Assembly: GCA_036567785.1 (NCBI GenBank)
Contig: DATCTV010000005.1
Coordinates: forward strand, 1-51,419
Reading direction: 5' to 3'
Origin: Desulfomonilia bacterium
GTDB taxonomy: Bacteria > Desulfobacterota > Desulfomonilia > UBA1062
DNA: 51,419 nt
Made by a program: the position numbers and the translations under genes
Notes under the pieces: generated by a model
Seen by the model: only the letters and a program-made list of their open reading frames with translations
Told to the model about the DNA's origin: nothing
Databases searched by the model: none
In this document: positions 7,966 through 17,889 of the stretch, one piece after another
Layout: each line of letters starts with the position of its first letter
How positions within the stretch are numbered: the stretch's first letter is position 1

Positions 7966-8742
7966 ATGAAATTCCTTCTCACTAACGACGACGGCATATA
8001 TGCGCAGGGGCTTGCCGCTATAAAGCAGGAGCTTGAAAGGATTGGCGAGGTCACTGTTATCGCACCTGTAACGGAGCAGTCCGCCGTAGGTCATGCGATA
8101 ACCATCTCGGACCCTCTCAAGGTGATACCCATTTACCGCTCCGGCGGATTCTACGGCTGGGGCATTACCGGCTCGCCTGCCGATTGTGTAAAACTGGGTG
8201 TTTCATGCATAATGAAGGTTCCGCCTGACGTCATTGTATCCGGCATAAACCGCGGCGAGAATGTAGGCATAAATGTCCTTTACTCCGGCACCGTATCCGC
8301 AGCCACCGAGGCGCTTATCCTTGGATTCAAGGGGATGGCTGTTTCAGTCGACAATTATTTTCATCCGGATTATTCGGCTGCGAGCATTTTCGGTGCAAGA
8401 CTTGCCAGAAGGCTTGCGGCGATAAACGGGCCCATGCCTTATGCCCTGAACGTGAACTGCCCTTCGGCATCTCTCGGGGATATAAAAGGGGTAAAAATCA
8501 CCAGGCAGGGCAATTCGAGGATTGTAGACAACTTTGTCGAACGGACAGACCCTCGCGGAACAAAATATTACTGGCAGGCAGGCATCACAAGAATCATGGA
8601 CGAGACGCAGGATACCGATGCCGTATGCCTCAAGAACAGGATGATATCAGTGACCCCAATCAATTTCAGGCTCGGATACAATGAAGGCATAAATTTCGAA
8701 GACAAGGACCTTGAAGGGATACTCAATGAGTCAGTCGTTTGA
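7966..8742 (+). CDS. surE: 5'/3'-nucleotidase SurE
   Basis: A 258-residue SurE, the metal-dependent phosphatase that acts on nucleoside monophosphates in stationary phase and stress. The metal-binding start LLTNDDG (Asp8, Asp9), the serine segment TEQSAVGHAI and the asparagine segment SGINRGENVGINVLYSGTV are all intact. The length is normal. The gene opens the long plus-strand run and overlaps the rnc start by 17 bp, so the two are translationally linked. The ribosome-binding site is weak. Confidence 0.95.
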   Translation: MKFLLTNDDGIYAQGLAAIKQELERIGEVTVIAPVTEQSAVGHAITISDPLKVIPIYRSGGFYGWGITGSPADCVKLGVSCIMKVPPDVIVSGINRGENVGINVLYSGTVSAATEALILGFKGMAVSVDNYFHPDYSAASIFGARLARRLAAINGPMPYALNVNCPSASLGDIKGVKITRQGNSRIVDNFVERTDPRGTKYYWQAGITRIMDETQDTDAVCLKNRMISVTPINFRLGYNEGINFEDKDLEGILNESVV

Positions 8743-9442
8743 AACAAGGCTCGGATATGTTTTTAAAGACAAGTCGCTGCTCAGTGAAGCGCTTACTCAT
8801 TCAACTTATGCAAACGAGCATAAATCCCCTGAAATCCGCGACAATCAGAGGCTGGAGTTCCTTGGTGACGCGGTCGTAAACGCCACAATAGCAAGAAAGG
8901 TATTCCTTGCATTTCCTGATGCCAATGAAGGGGGGCTTACCAAATTGAGGGCTGAGCTTATCAACGAGGCTGCACTAGTCAAGGTGGCGAAACACATCAG
9001 GCTTGGTGAAGAGCTTTATCTGGGAAAAGGGGAGGAGCATGACAGTGGCAGCAGCAAGCCGTCCATACTTGCCGATGCATACGAGGCCGTTATAGGCGCC
9101 ATATTCCTTGACGGTTCCTTTGATGAGGCAAGCTCGGTCGTTGAGGCGCATTTCAAAGATGTAATCGGGAAAATTGAGGAAATCGGCATTACCGACTACA
9201 AGAGCACCCTGCTTGAATACTGCCAGTCGAAAATGAAGAAGATCCCGGAAATGGCAGTTGAAGACGAGTCAGGTCCTGAGCATGACAAGGTGTTTACCAT
9301 AAGCGTGAGAATCGACGGACAGGTTATAGGCCGCGGTACCGGCAGAACCAAGAAACAGGCATCACAGCAGGCATGCAGAGAGGCTTTGAAATCTTTCGAT
9401 AATCCGGGGAATAATATCTCATTATCGGATGAGATATCCTGA
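8726..9442 (+). CDS. rnc: Ribonuclease III
   Basis: Double-strand-specific endoribonuclease for rRNA and mRNA processing. The nuclease domain holds the signature RLEFLGDAV (42-50 from the chosen start). The second acidic patch is at DAYEAVIGAIFLDG, and a C-terminal double-stranded-RNA-binding domain runs from DYKSTLLEYCQ to the end. I chose the ATG with AAGGGA five bases before it; a TTG five codons upstream is in frame but unlikely. The length is 238 residues, as usual. It overlaps surE. Confidence 0.96.
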   Translation: MSQSFETRLGYVFKDKSLLSEALTHSTYANEHKSPEIRDNQRLEFLGDAVVNATIARKVFLAFPDANEGGLTKLRAELINEAALVKVAKHIRLGEELYLGKGEEHDSGSSKPSILADAYEAVIGAIFLDGSFDEASSVVEAHFKDVIGKIEEIGITDYKSTLLEYCQSKMKKIPEMAVEDESGPEHDKVFTISVRIDGQVIGRGTGRTKKQASQQACREALKSFDNPGNNISLSDEIS

Positions 9443-9450
9443 CATGCCGG

Positions 9451-10503
9451 ATGCCGAAAACTGAACCTGTAGTCATTCCCGTATATGTCTCGAACCTGGG
9501 ATGTCCGTACAGGTGTGTCTTTTGTGATCAGACACAGTATTCAAAGCCGATCCCGCCTGAAGACATAAAGGATTATGCGATCAGTTTCATAAACGGCTGC
9601 AGGGAACCGCAGGAAAGACTGCGCATTCTGGCATTTTACGGCGGGTCGTTCACCGGAATAGAAGAAAGACTTTTCAATTCCTATCTTGATGCGGGCGAAA
9701 GGCTTGTAAAAGAGGGGGTTGTTCACGGTCTCAAGGCTTCGACCAGGCCTGATATGGTCAATGAAGAAATTATCCTCAAACTTAAAGATGCCGGTTTTTT
9801 CGAGCTTGAAATCGGTGCGCAGTCAATGGATGACCGTGTGCTTTCCGCTTCAAAGAGAGGTCATAAAGCAGAAGATACGAGAAAAGCGGCAGGTCTGATC
9901 AAGACTTCAGGACTTAAGCTTGGGATACAGATAATGCCGGGGTTGCCCGGAGAGGATAAAGAGAGTTTTATCAGAACTGTAAATGCGTTATGCGAAATGA
10001 AACCGGATACGGCCCGTATTTACCCCACGGTTGTTGTCAAGGGCACAAGGCTTGAATCCATGTATGAAGAAGGCATTTTCCATCCCCTTGCACTCGAAGA
10101 TGCTGTCAGGATGACCCTTTATGCGTATATCCGGCTGAAGGCCGCGGGTGCCCGGATACTGCGTACCGGTGTTCCTCTGGAAGGACTCAATGTGGCTGCA
10201 GGGCCCGCTCATCCCTCATTCGGTTTTCTTGTGAAGTCGTATGCATATAAACTGATGGTACAAAAGGCATTGGAAAGGCTTAATAAGACGATATCATCGG
10301 GAGCAGAAGCGGAAGATAGGGCGATGGTTTACGCCAACCCCCATGATCTGCAGGAACTTATAGGATACAAACGGGAGAATATGACTGGTATTGGCTTCGG
10401 TTATGCCGTCGATGATTCGCTTGCAAGAGGGCAAATTTTTATCCGCTCAGGCAAAGAAAGTGCTTGTTTCAGCTTCGATGATATACTAAATCATATCATA
10501 TGA
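9451..10503 (+). CDS. Radical SAM protein (Elp3-like)
   Basis: A 350-residue radical SAM enzyme with the cluster motif CPYRCVFC (Cys18, Cys22, Cys25), the SAM-binding glycine patch FYGGSFTGI, and EIGAQSMDD, GIQIMPGLPG and ARIYPTVV as in the Elp3/MiaB/coproporphyrinogen-oxidase group. The acetyltransferase domain of true Elp3 is missing. Genes of this kind sit beside rnc in several deltaproteobacterial genomes, as far as I recall; the reaction is unknown. The stop codon overlaps the next start by four bases (ATGA). Confidence 0.85.
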   Translation: MPKTEPVVIPVYVSNLGCPYRCVFCDQTQYSKPIPPEDIKDYAISFINGCREPQERLRILAFYGGSFTGIEERLFNSYLDAGERLVKEGVVHGLKASTRPDMVNEEIILKLKDAGFFELEIGAQSMDDRVLSASKRGHKAEDTRKAAGLIKTSGLKLGIQIMPGLPGEDKESFIRTVNALCEMKPDTARIYPTVVVKGTRLESMYEEGIFHPLALEDAVRMTLYAYIRLKAAGARILRTGVPLEGLNVAAGPAHPSFGFLVKSYAYKLMVQKALERLNKTISSGAEAEDRAMVYANPHDLQELIGYKRENMTGIGFGYAVDDSLARGQIFIRSGKESACFSFDDILNHII

Positions 10504-12926
10504 TTACAGATGCATTTGATACCCGTTCGCTGCCGGTTCTTCCGGAACTTGCTGATCATGTTTTGAGAATGGCGCTGGAAGACGATGTGTCTGTTGCAAA
10601 GCTTTCGGGAATAATCGAAAAAGACCAGTCGCTTACAGCACGCATACTCTCAATGGCCAATTCCAGCCATTACAAACGTTCGCGTACTATCTACACCGTA
10701 AGGGACGCGATAGTGATAATGGGTCTCGAACAGGTCAAAACCATTGCCCTGGGCATGTGTGTGCTTGAGATGTTTCCGGCAGTTTCGGGTTCGGTTCTTG
10801 ATTACAAGGAATTCTGGAGGCACAGCCTTTCCTGCGGACTTTTTGCCAGGGCTATCATGGAAGTCTCGGATTCAAGGCTTTCGACAAAAGCGTTTTATAC
10901 CGGGCTGCTGCATGACATAGGAAAGATGATACTTGATCAGACCGACCATGAACGCTATGCGGCGGTTCTTGAAAAGGCGGCCGAAGGAATATATTCCCTG
11001 ATCGAGATTGAAAGGGAAATGCTCGGCACCACACACTGTGATGTGGCGAGAAAGGCGCTTGAAAGCTGGAAGCTTCCTTCAATATACGTCGAGAGCATAT
11101 GGTGCCACCATGCGCCGGTAATGGTTATAGATGACGACCAGTATAAATTATCTGGTGTCGTCCATGTGGCAAACATTCTTTCACACCAGAATTATATAGG
11201 CGCATCTGGCAACAGCTTTCCATCGAGGATTACTAACCCTCTTCTGAAAAGGTTTCAGCTCAATGCCGACATGCTTGACGATATCATGCTCACAGTACCT
11301 TCAGAGGTTGAAACGATCTGCAGTGAACTGGGTCTGGGAAAGCCGAGAGAGGGGCTTTTCAGACTTGTAAACAAGGCCAGCATGAGGCTTTCGGATGTTT
11401 CGCTGTCTCTTCAGCAGAGGACATTGAAGGCTGAAAAGGCCCTCAGGCGCTCAGACATACTCATAGACCTGATAAAAGGCCTGAACCGCTCGACTAAAAT
11501 ATCCGAAGTGCTGGAAACGACAGCTGGAGTTCTGAGCAGTTCAGGATTTATAAAAGGATTCCTGGGCGGCATCAGGACATCATCCATGAACCTCGTATTC
11601 GAGATGAAGCCCGGCGAAGAACCCAGGTTTATACGCATAGGAGATGAGGAGCTGAAAGGCATCGTCATCTCCGCCGACTACCCTATCGGCATGAGCCTTG
11701 CATCAGGCGCCTTCATGTATGTAAAGCCGGTTGACGAGGAGACAGGCGATGACAACAGGCTTATATCCACACTGGTTGAGGCCATGTCCGAGGCGCTTAA
11801 ACGCATAATGAATGAAAATTCCCGTTCGGAACAGTCAGAGCACCTGAGAAACGCACTTTCCAACGTGTCGGCCGAGAGGCAGAAGGCTCTGGACATGCTG
11901 AGTCTTAACAGGGAGCTTCTGGATTCATCCCCGTTCGGACTTTGCCTTCTTGATGATGCGGGCGCCGTAAGCGCGGAAAACGAGATATCGACTGAGATAA
12001 GAAAGGCGCTCGGAATAAGCGGACCCTCGATCCTTGAAATGCTGGACAGGGAGACAACAAGGGAGGTGCGCGACGCATTGGTTTCAAGGCAGGAGTCAGA
12101 CAGCGTAATCCGTTCCGGGAACAAATCGATAAGGATAATAACGCGTCCGTTAAGCGTTAACTCCCTGTCGCTTCTCCTCATGTGGGACATTACGAAAGAG
12201 CTCGAGCAGCAGAGAAGGCTGGCGGCGTATGCCAAGATGAGCACGATAGGCAATCTGGCTGCATCCATGGCTCACAACATGAAAAGCCCGCTGGGAGCGA
12301 TTCAGGGATTTGCCAACATAATTAAGGAAGACGTAAGGTCGCAAAGTGTGAAAATCCTGCGCGACGGCAAGGAAGACCAGGATTTCATGGCCATTATCGA
12401 GAGCATAATTTCTGCAACGGAGAGTGTTCTTAAAATCATAAACCAGCTTCTGGGGCTCACCAGAAAATGGGAAGGCTCTGCGCAGAAAACCGATATGAAG
12501 GCGTTTGCGGCTGAAACTATCGAGATGGTCAAACCTCTCGCGGATGCATCCAAGGTAAAGCTCAGCACGGATGTAAGCGCCAGACATGGCCAGATACGAA
12601 CCAATGCAGTCCAGCAGGTGGTTGCAAACAGCATTATAAATGCCGTTACCGCCTCATCCCCCGGACAGGAGGTCGTTCTGGGGATAGCTAAAGAAGGTGG
12701 CCGGTTAGTGTTCAAGATAATCGATAAGGGTATAGGCATTGAAGAAGAGCAGATATCGAAGATATTCGAACCTCTCTACTCGGCCTGGCCGAGCAGGACA
12801 GGCATGGGCCTGGGGCTGTCGCTGGCCAGGGATATCATAGAGACGATGGGCGGGGATATTTCGGTAAAGTCATCTCCAGGTGCAGGCTCGACCTTTACCA
12901 TAAGTATTCCGGAAGAAATCTCGTAG
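10500..12926 (+). CDS. HDOD-domain histidine kinase
   Basis: An 808-residue soluble signalling protein. Residues 1-280 form an HDOD domain that keeps a true HD pair (His138, Asp139 in LLHDIGKM). A GAF-like region lies at about 310-450, a weak PAS-like segment at about 460-560, then a histidine-kinase core. The phosphoacceptor segment is ASMAHNMKSPLGAI with His592; the residue after it is Asn, not the usual Glu or Asp. The ATPase domain shows the N box (VANSIINAV), DKGIGI and GMGLGLS. There is no membrane segment, so it senses something in the cytoplasm. It is coupled by overlap to the radical SAM gene and lies 6 bp before another kinase. Confidence 0.88.
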   Translation: MITDAFDTRSLPVLPELADHVLRMALEDDVSVAKLSGIIEKDQSLTARILSMANSSHYKRSRTIYTVRDAIVIMGLEQVKTIALGMCVLEMFPAVSGSVLDYKEFWRHSLSCGLFARAIMEVSDSRLSTKAFYTGLLHDIGKMILDQTDHERYAAVLEKAAEGIYSLIEIEREMLGTTHCDVARKALESWKLPSIYVESIWCHHAPVMVIDDDQYKLSGVVHVANILSHQNYIGASGNSFPSRITNPLLKRFQLNADMLDDIMLTVPSEVETICSELGLGKPREGLFRLVNKASMRLSDVSLSLQQRTLKAEKALRRSDILIDLIKGLNRSTKISEVLETTAGVLSSSGFIKGFLGGIRTSSMNLVFEMKPGEEPRFIRIGDEELKGIVISADYPIGMSLASGAFMYVKPVDEETGDDNRLISTLVEAMSEALKRIMNENSRSEQSEHLRNALSNVSAERQKALDMLSLNRELLDSSPFGLCLLDDAGAVSAENEISTEIRKALGISGPSILEMLDRETTREVRDALVSRQESDSVIRSGNKSIRIITRPLSVNSLSLLLMWDITKELEQQRRLAAYAKMSTIGNLAASMAHNMKSPLGAIQGFANIIKEDVRSQSVKILRDGKEDQDFMAIIESIISATESVLKIINQLLGLTRKWEGSAQKTDMKAFAAETIEMVKPLADASKVKLSTDVSARHGQIRTNAVQQVVANSIINAVTASSPGQEVVLGIAKEGGRLVFKIIDKGIGIEEEQISKIFEPLYSAWPSRTGMGLGLSLARDIIETMGGDISVKSSPGAGSTFTISIPEEIS

Positions 12927-12932
12927 ATCATC

Positions 12933-15629
12933 ATGTCAAATAAGATCCTTATCGTAGAAGACGATTCTGTTTTCAGGAACTACCTCTTTATGGTGCTTAA
13001 GGGTGAGTATGACGTCACGGTTGCCGCAAATCCGATCCAGGCGCTTGATTTTCTGTCCCGCGAAATATTCGACCTTATCATAACCGACCTCAGAATGCCT
13101 GAAATGGACGGGCGTGAATTCGTGGAAAAGGTCCACTCGGAGATATTTCCCGGTCTTCCCGTGATTGTGGTAACTGCATTCGAAGACGACTGGCCTGAAG
13201 AGGAAGGCATATTGAGCCATACTTTCACGTTTCTTAGAAAAGGCGGATTTCTCCCGAGCGAACTCAAGTCTCTTGTAGAAAAGGCCATTGGCAAGCCTTT
13301 GGCGACCGAATCAGCACCGGCGGGTCTGACCGAGATACATTTCAGGGACGTTCTGGATAATCTCCCCGACGCGGTTATCGTAACTGACAAGAAATTAAAG
13401 CCGCTTTATGCGAACAGACGCTTCGGAACGTTCACCGGCCTAGTCATAAAGGACATGTCAGGCTCATTCCTCAATATTCTCAGCAGTGAAGCGAAACAGA
13501 CGCTCTCGGAGGCTTTGAACAAATTAGCGGAAAACTGGCAGGCGGACCTGGTCCTTGAAATAAAATGCATCGACAGCAGTATGGTGAAGTATAATTTTAC
13601 ACTGAGATACATGAAAACCCAGGATGAGGATTTGCTGATATTTGCAGGCAATCCGGCTGCAGAGACTGTTGATGCTGAAATCAGAGATACCCATGAAAGG
13701 CTCCAGGGAATAATTAATGAGCTAGAAGAAGCCAGGGCGGAAAGCAAAGCCCTCAAGGCCGATTTCGACAGGATAGCCGCGGATTCCAGGGGAATTATAC
13801 TATGGCTTGACGGTTCATTCGGCTGTATTTATATCAATCCTGATGCGGAGCGCATCCTTGGATATAAGCCTGATGAGCTCAAAGGCTCCGGGATACCCTG
13901 GAAAAGAATAATCCATCCGGATGATGTTCACATTATTTCTGACATACTTACAGCAACCGGGCAGGGGATAGGAAAACTTAACGGGGAGGCAAAGGCGTAC
14001 AGCAGAACAGGCCTTCTCGTATATCTGGCGTGGAATGCTTCGATGAGCTACAGGCCTGACGGGTCCCTTGCAGGAGTCGATTTAGTTGCCGAGGATATAA
14101 CCCAGAGGGTCATTGCGAAGAATGAACTGCTAAAAGCCGGCAAACGGCTTGAAGAAGCCCGCGAATCAATGCAGAACGCACCCGATGAAAGATGCAGGCT
14201 TATTGTCGAGGGTTCAAACAATGTAATATTCACTCTCGATGAGGATTCGAGGTTTCTTTATGTTAACAGGAAAGGCCTTACTGCACTTGGAGCCGTCGAA
14301 GATGACATAATATCCAGGCCTTTTCAGGAATTCATATCCGATCCCATATCAGTGACGCGCTTCGAGGCTGCAATAATCAAACTCAGTGAAGGCCAGGATC
14401 CGGGTCTTGTGAACATATCTGTAGACACAAGCCACGGCAGGAGTGTCTGGGGCATAAACATGTGGGCAATGGGATCTTCACAGACAAAGATTGAGTATGC
14501 GGGAATTGCCAGGGATATGACGAGCGAGGTATCGAATTATAAAAAACTCAAACTTCTGGCAAACATCGAGCAGTACAGTGCGGATGCAATAATAGGCTAT
14601 GACCTTGAAAGGCGCATCATATCATGGAATCGCGGCGCATCGATGATGTTCGGTTGGTCCGAGGAAGAAATACTCGGAAACTATTCATTTACGACAATTG
14701 TCCCGGAGGAAAGGAAAAGGGAATCCGATGATCTCTTGAAAGAGGTCCTTGAAAAAGGATATGTCAGGGATCTTGAGACTATACGGAAGACAAAAACCGG
14801 CGAATTGCTTAACGTAACCCTTTCGATGACAACGTTGAGGGATGAGGTGGGCAAGGCATTCGGTTTTTCCGTTATCATGAAGGACATCACCAGGCAGAAG
14901 AAGATGGAGGCTGCACTGATCCAGTCTGAAAGGCTTGCCGCCATGGGTAAGCTTTCCGCCAGCATCGCGCATGAGATCAACAATCCTCTTTACGGCATAA
15001 AGAGCTGTCTTAAGCACGTCCTTAATGCTGATGAAACAAAAAAGATCGATTCGCAGTTTGTCAGGCTTGCGATCAAGGAAACAGACAGGATTGCCGAACT
15101 CATAAGGAATATGAAGACTTTTTACCAGCCTACCGATGAAGAGGTCTTCACGACGGACATAAACGAAATAATAAGGGAGATATTGACATTCAACAGGAAA
15201 TATCTTGAGGAAAACAAGGTCAGGCTTGAGCTTGATCTTGCTGAATGCCCATATATCCTTGCAGTACCGGAGCAGATCAAGCAGGTTTTTATAAATCTCA
15301 TGACCAATGCGGCCGAGGCAATGCCCGGGGGCGGAATTCTGAGAGTTTCAACCATGCCGGGAATTGACGCAAAGTCGGTAATCATAAGATTCGAGGACAA
15401 CGGAGTAGGAATTGCAAAGGAGGATATCCCGAAGCTTTTCGATATGTTCTATTCAAAAAAGCCTCATGTGAAGGGAGTCGGTCTCGGTCTTTCGATAAGC
15501 TACGGTATTATCAAGAGACACGGGGGAACGATCGATGTAGAGAGCGATTCTTCAAAGGGTACAAGTTTTAAAATCGTCCTGCCGGTTAAACCCGGATGGG
15601 AAAGGCAGCTGAAGCTTGATCTCAAATAA
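12933..15629 (+). CDS. Receiver-PAS(x4)-histidine kinase hybrid
   Basis: An 898-residue cytoplasmic hybrid kinase. An N-terminal receiver domain (1-120) has the acidic pair Asp10/Asp11, phosphoacceptor Asp52 (IITDLRMPEMDG), Thr81 and Lys103. Four PAS domains follow at about 129-240, 275-395, 420-530 and 545-660. The kinase core has His680 in SIAHEINNPLYGI, then DNGVGIAKED and GVGLGLSISYG. With the receiver in front, it probably takes phosphate from another kinase, the obvious candidate being the HDOD kinase just upstream, before controlling its own core. The partner and output are not encoded nearby. Confidence 0.9.
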   Translation: MSNKILIVEDDSVFRNYLFMVLKGEYDVTVAANPIQALDFLSREIFDLIITDLRMPEMDGREFVEKVHSEIFPGLPVIVVTAFEDDWPEEEGILSHTFTFLRKGGFLPSELKSLVEKAIGKPLATESAPAGLTEIHFRDVLDNLPDAVIVTDKKLKPLYANRRFGTFTGLVIKDMSGSFLNILSSEAKQTLSEALNKLAENWQADLVLEIKCIDSSMVKYNFTLRYMKTQDEDLLIFAGNPAAETVDAEIRDTHERLQGIINELEEARAESKALKADFDRIAADSRGIILWLDGSFGCIYINPDAERILGYKPDELKGSGIPWKRIIHPDDVHIISDILTATGQGIGKLNGEAKAYSRTGLLVYLAWNASMSYRPDGSLAGVDLVAEDITQRVIAKNELLKAGKRLEEARESMQNAPDERCRLIVEGSNNVIFTLDEDSRFLYVNRKGLTALGAVEDDIISRPFQEFISDPISVTRFEAAIIKLSEGQDPGLVNISVDTSHGRSVWGINMWAMGSSQTKIEYAGIARDMTSEVSNYKKLKLLANIEQYSADAIIGYDLERRIISWNRGASMMFGWSEEEILGNYSFTTIVPEERKRESDDLLKEVLEKGYVRDLETIRKTKTGELLNVTLSMTTLRDEVGKAFGFSVIMKDITRQKKMEAALIQSERLAAMGKLSASIAHEINNPLYGIKSCLKHVLNADETKKIDSQFVRLAIKETDRIAELIRNMKTFYQPTDEEVFTTDINEIIREILTFNRKYLEENKVRLELDLAECPYILAVPEQIKQVFINLMTNAAEAMPGGGILRVSTMPGIDAKSVIIRFEDNGVGIAKEDIPKLFDMFYSKKPHVKGVGLGLSISYGIIKRHGGTIDVESDSSKGTSFKIVLPVKPGWERQLKLDLK

Positions 15630-15639
15630 CGGTGGCGAA

Positions 15640-16512
15640 GTGTTCAGGTCGGGCTTTGTCGCCATAATAGGCAGGCCCAATGTCGGAAAGTCAACTTTCC
15701 TGAACAGGATCCTCGAAGAAAAGATATCCATAATAACGCCCAAACCTCAGACTACCCGGGACAGGATACTGGGTATCTATACAAGAGATGACCGCCAGAT
15801 GATCTTTCTCGATACGCCCGGCATCCATATGTCGGATAAGGAGCTTAACAGGTGCATGATCGACAAGGCCCTCTCCGCGCTTTTCGATGCCGATCTGGCA
15901 CTGGTAATGGCCGAACCCTCCGATACGGCGGAGTCTCTCGCGCCTGTTTTCGAGCATATAAAGGACTTTCGGAAGAAGGCCCTTTTCGCACTTAACAAAT
16001 CCGACCTTCTGAGCGAGGAAATGGCGGAAAAAAAAATTGAATGGCTCAGTTCAGGCTGTGATTTTTTCCATAGGCAGGCGATATCATGTATTACCGGCGC
16101 CGGAATGGATGCTCTGATGGGTGAGATATTTGAAGCCCTTCCCGAAGGGCCGCCGTTCTTCCCGGATGATATTCTGACCGATTCAACAGAGCGGTTCCTG
16201 TGCGCCGAACTGGTCAGGGAGAAGGTGTTTCTGCTGACGCAGAAGGAGATACCGTATTCAACCGCGGTCGAGATAGAACAGTTCAAGGAAGGCGATATTA
16301 TAAGGATATCAGCCGTGATTCATGTGGAACGTCCTTCACAGAAGGCTATCGTGATCGGCAGAGGCGGATCAATGCTTAAAAGAATAGGGACCGAGGCGAG
16401 GATCGATATGGAGCGCCTTCTGGGACAGAAGGTTTTCCTCGAACTGTTTGTAAGAGTTACCGAAGACTGGACGAAAAATCCGCGTGAGCTGAAAAGGCTC
16501 GGGTATAAATAA
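15640..16512 (+). CDS. era: GTPase Era
   Basis: Ribosome-assembly GTPase that binds 16S rRNA. The G motifs are GRPNVGKST (11-19), the Era signature KPQTTRDRI, DTPG and NKSD, followed by a KH domain (VIGRGGSMLKRIG). I chose GTG at 15,640 with GGTGG five bases ahead, giving the usual MFRSGFVAIIGRPN start and 290 residues. A TTG at 15,616 is in frame and would overlap the kinase gene. It is followed with a one-base overlap by der. Confidence 0.95.
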   Translation: MFRSGFVAIIGRPNVGKSTFLNRILEEKISIITPKPQTTRDRILGIYTRDDRQMIFLDTPGIHMSDKELNRCMIDKALSALFDADLALVMAEPSDTAESLAPVFEHIKDFRKKALFALNKSDLLSEEMAEKKIEWLSSGCDFFHRQAISCITGAGMDALMGEIFEALPEGPPFFPDDILTDSTERFLCAELVREKVFLLTQKEIPYSTAVEIEQFKEGDIIRISAVIHVERPSQKAIVIGRGGSMLKRIGTEARIDMERLLGQKVFLELFVRVTEDWTKNPRELKRLGYK

Positions 16513-17825
16513 TGCTGATAGCGATCGTAGGACGGCCCAATGTAGGCAAATCGACACTCTTCAACCAGCTTTTGCGCGATAACCGAGCGATTGTAGGGCC
16601 CGAACGCGGGATCACGCGGGACCGTATATACGGCAGATGGCATATCGACGAGGACCACACCGTCGATATCGTCGATACCGGCGGATACGATTCGGTTGCC
16701 GAGGGCTCAATAGGCATATCGATGCGCGAACAGACCCTTGTCGCAATAAAAGACGCTGACCTGATATTGTGCATTCTTGATGCCAGGGACGGGGTCACGC
16801 GGGATGACTACGAGCTTATCGAGATACTGAGAAACTCCAGATGCGAAGTGATCTATGCAGCTAACAAGGTGGATGATCCCAATGCAGACACTGGCATCGC
16901 ACAGCTTTACGAGCTTGGACTTGACGGATTCATAGGCATATCGGCAAAGAACAGAAGGCTTGACGGACTCATCGATGAAATAAAAGCCAGACTTGACAAG
17001 TCCGAGACGCTTCTTCCCGATGAAAGGGACCATATCCGAGTAAGCATTCTGGGAAGGCCAAATGTAGGCAAGTCGGCGCTCCTGAACCGGATCACCGGCA
17101 GCGAGCGGTCAATTGTTTCGCCTGTTGCGGGAACCACAAGGGACTATATCGATACCTCGTTTGAAAAGGGCGGCAGGAAATATCTCTTTATAGATACGGC
17201 CGGGATCAGGCGTAAATCCAGGATCGATACCAAGCTTGAAAAAGTGAGCGTCATGCGTTCCATACACAATGTAGAGCGCTCTCATGTATGTCTGTGCCTG
17301 ATGGATGCAACTGAACCGGTAACGGACCAGGACAGGCATCTGATGGGCATCGTGCAGGATCATGCCAGGGCCTGTGCCATTGTCATAAACAAGGCGGATC
17401 TTATTGATGAGGCAGGCAGAAAAACCGTGCGCAACAGGATTGATCTTTTTATGCGTTTTGCCGCCGATACGCCGGTAATCCTTCTTTCTGCGTTGACCGG
17501 GAAAAATGTGCCCGGACTTTTTCCATTGATAAATAATCTCTTCGATAAGACATCAAAAGAGATTCCAACTCCCCAATTGAACAGGTATCTTATTTCCATC
17601 GTCGAGAAGCATCAGCCGCCCGTATCAAAGAACCGCAGGATAAAGTTCTATTACATAACGCAGACTGGCACTATCCCGCCCAGGTTCAGGATCGTTACGA
17701 ACAGGCCCGAGGATATTCCTGAAGCATATTCACGCTACCTTGTTAAGGCCCTGAAAACGGAATGCGGCCTTGACGGCATCCCAGTGAAAATTAAATATGC
17801 CTCACGCAGGAAAGAGGCTGAATAA
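16512..17825 (+). CDS. der: GTPase Der (EngA)
   Basis: A 437-residue double GTPase required for 50S ribosome assembly. Two complete G domains are visible: GRPNVGKST with DTGG and NKVD, then GRPNVGKSA with DTAG and NKAD. The C-terminal KH-like domain ends in the usual PVKIKYASR. Its ATG shares one base with the era stop codon (TAATG), so the two are translationally coupled. Confidence 0.96.
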   Translation: MLIAIVGRPNVGKSTLFNQLLRDNRAIVGPERGITRDRIYGRWHIDEDHTVDIVDTGGYDSVAEGSIGISMREQTLVAIKDADLILCILDARDGVTRDDYELIEILRNSRCEVIYAANKVDDPNADTGIAQLYELGLDGFIGISAKNRRLDGLIDEIKARLDKSETLLPDERDHIRVSILGRPNVGKSALLNRITGSERSIVSPVAGTTRDYIDTSFEKGGRKYLFIDTAGIRRKSRIDTKLEKVSVMRSIHNVERSHVCLCLMDATEPVTDQDRHLMGIVQDHARACAIVINKADLIDEAGRKTVRNRIDLFMRFAADTPVILLSALTGKNVPGLFPLINNLFDKTSKEIPTPQLNRYLISIVEKHQPPVSKNRRIKFYYITQTGTIPPRFRIVTNRPEDIPEAYSRYLVKALKTECGLDGIPVKIKYASRRKEAE

Positions 17826-17889
17826 CATGTTGCGGGTGTTTCTCAAGAATTGATAAGTTTACAAGAAATTCAAGGAAAAAGGAGGGCAA

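Noticed and set aside
11678-12739. Long minus-strand frames (145-196 codons)
   Set aside because: Antisense shadows of the HDOD kinase gene, rich in Ser and Arg, with no start signal or motif.
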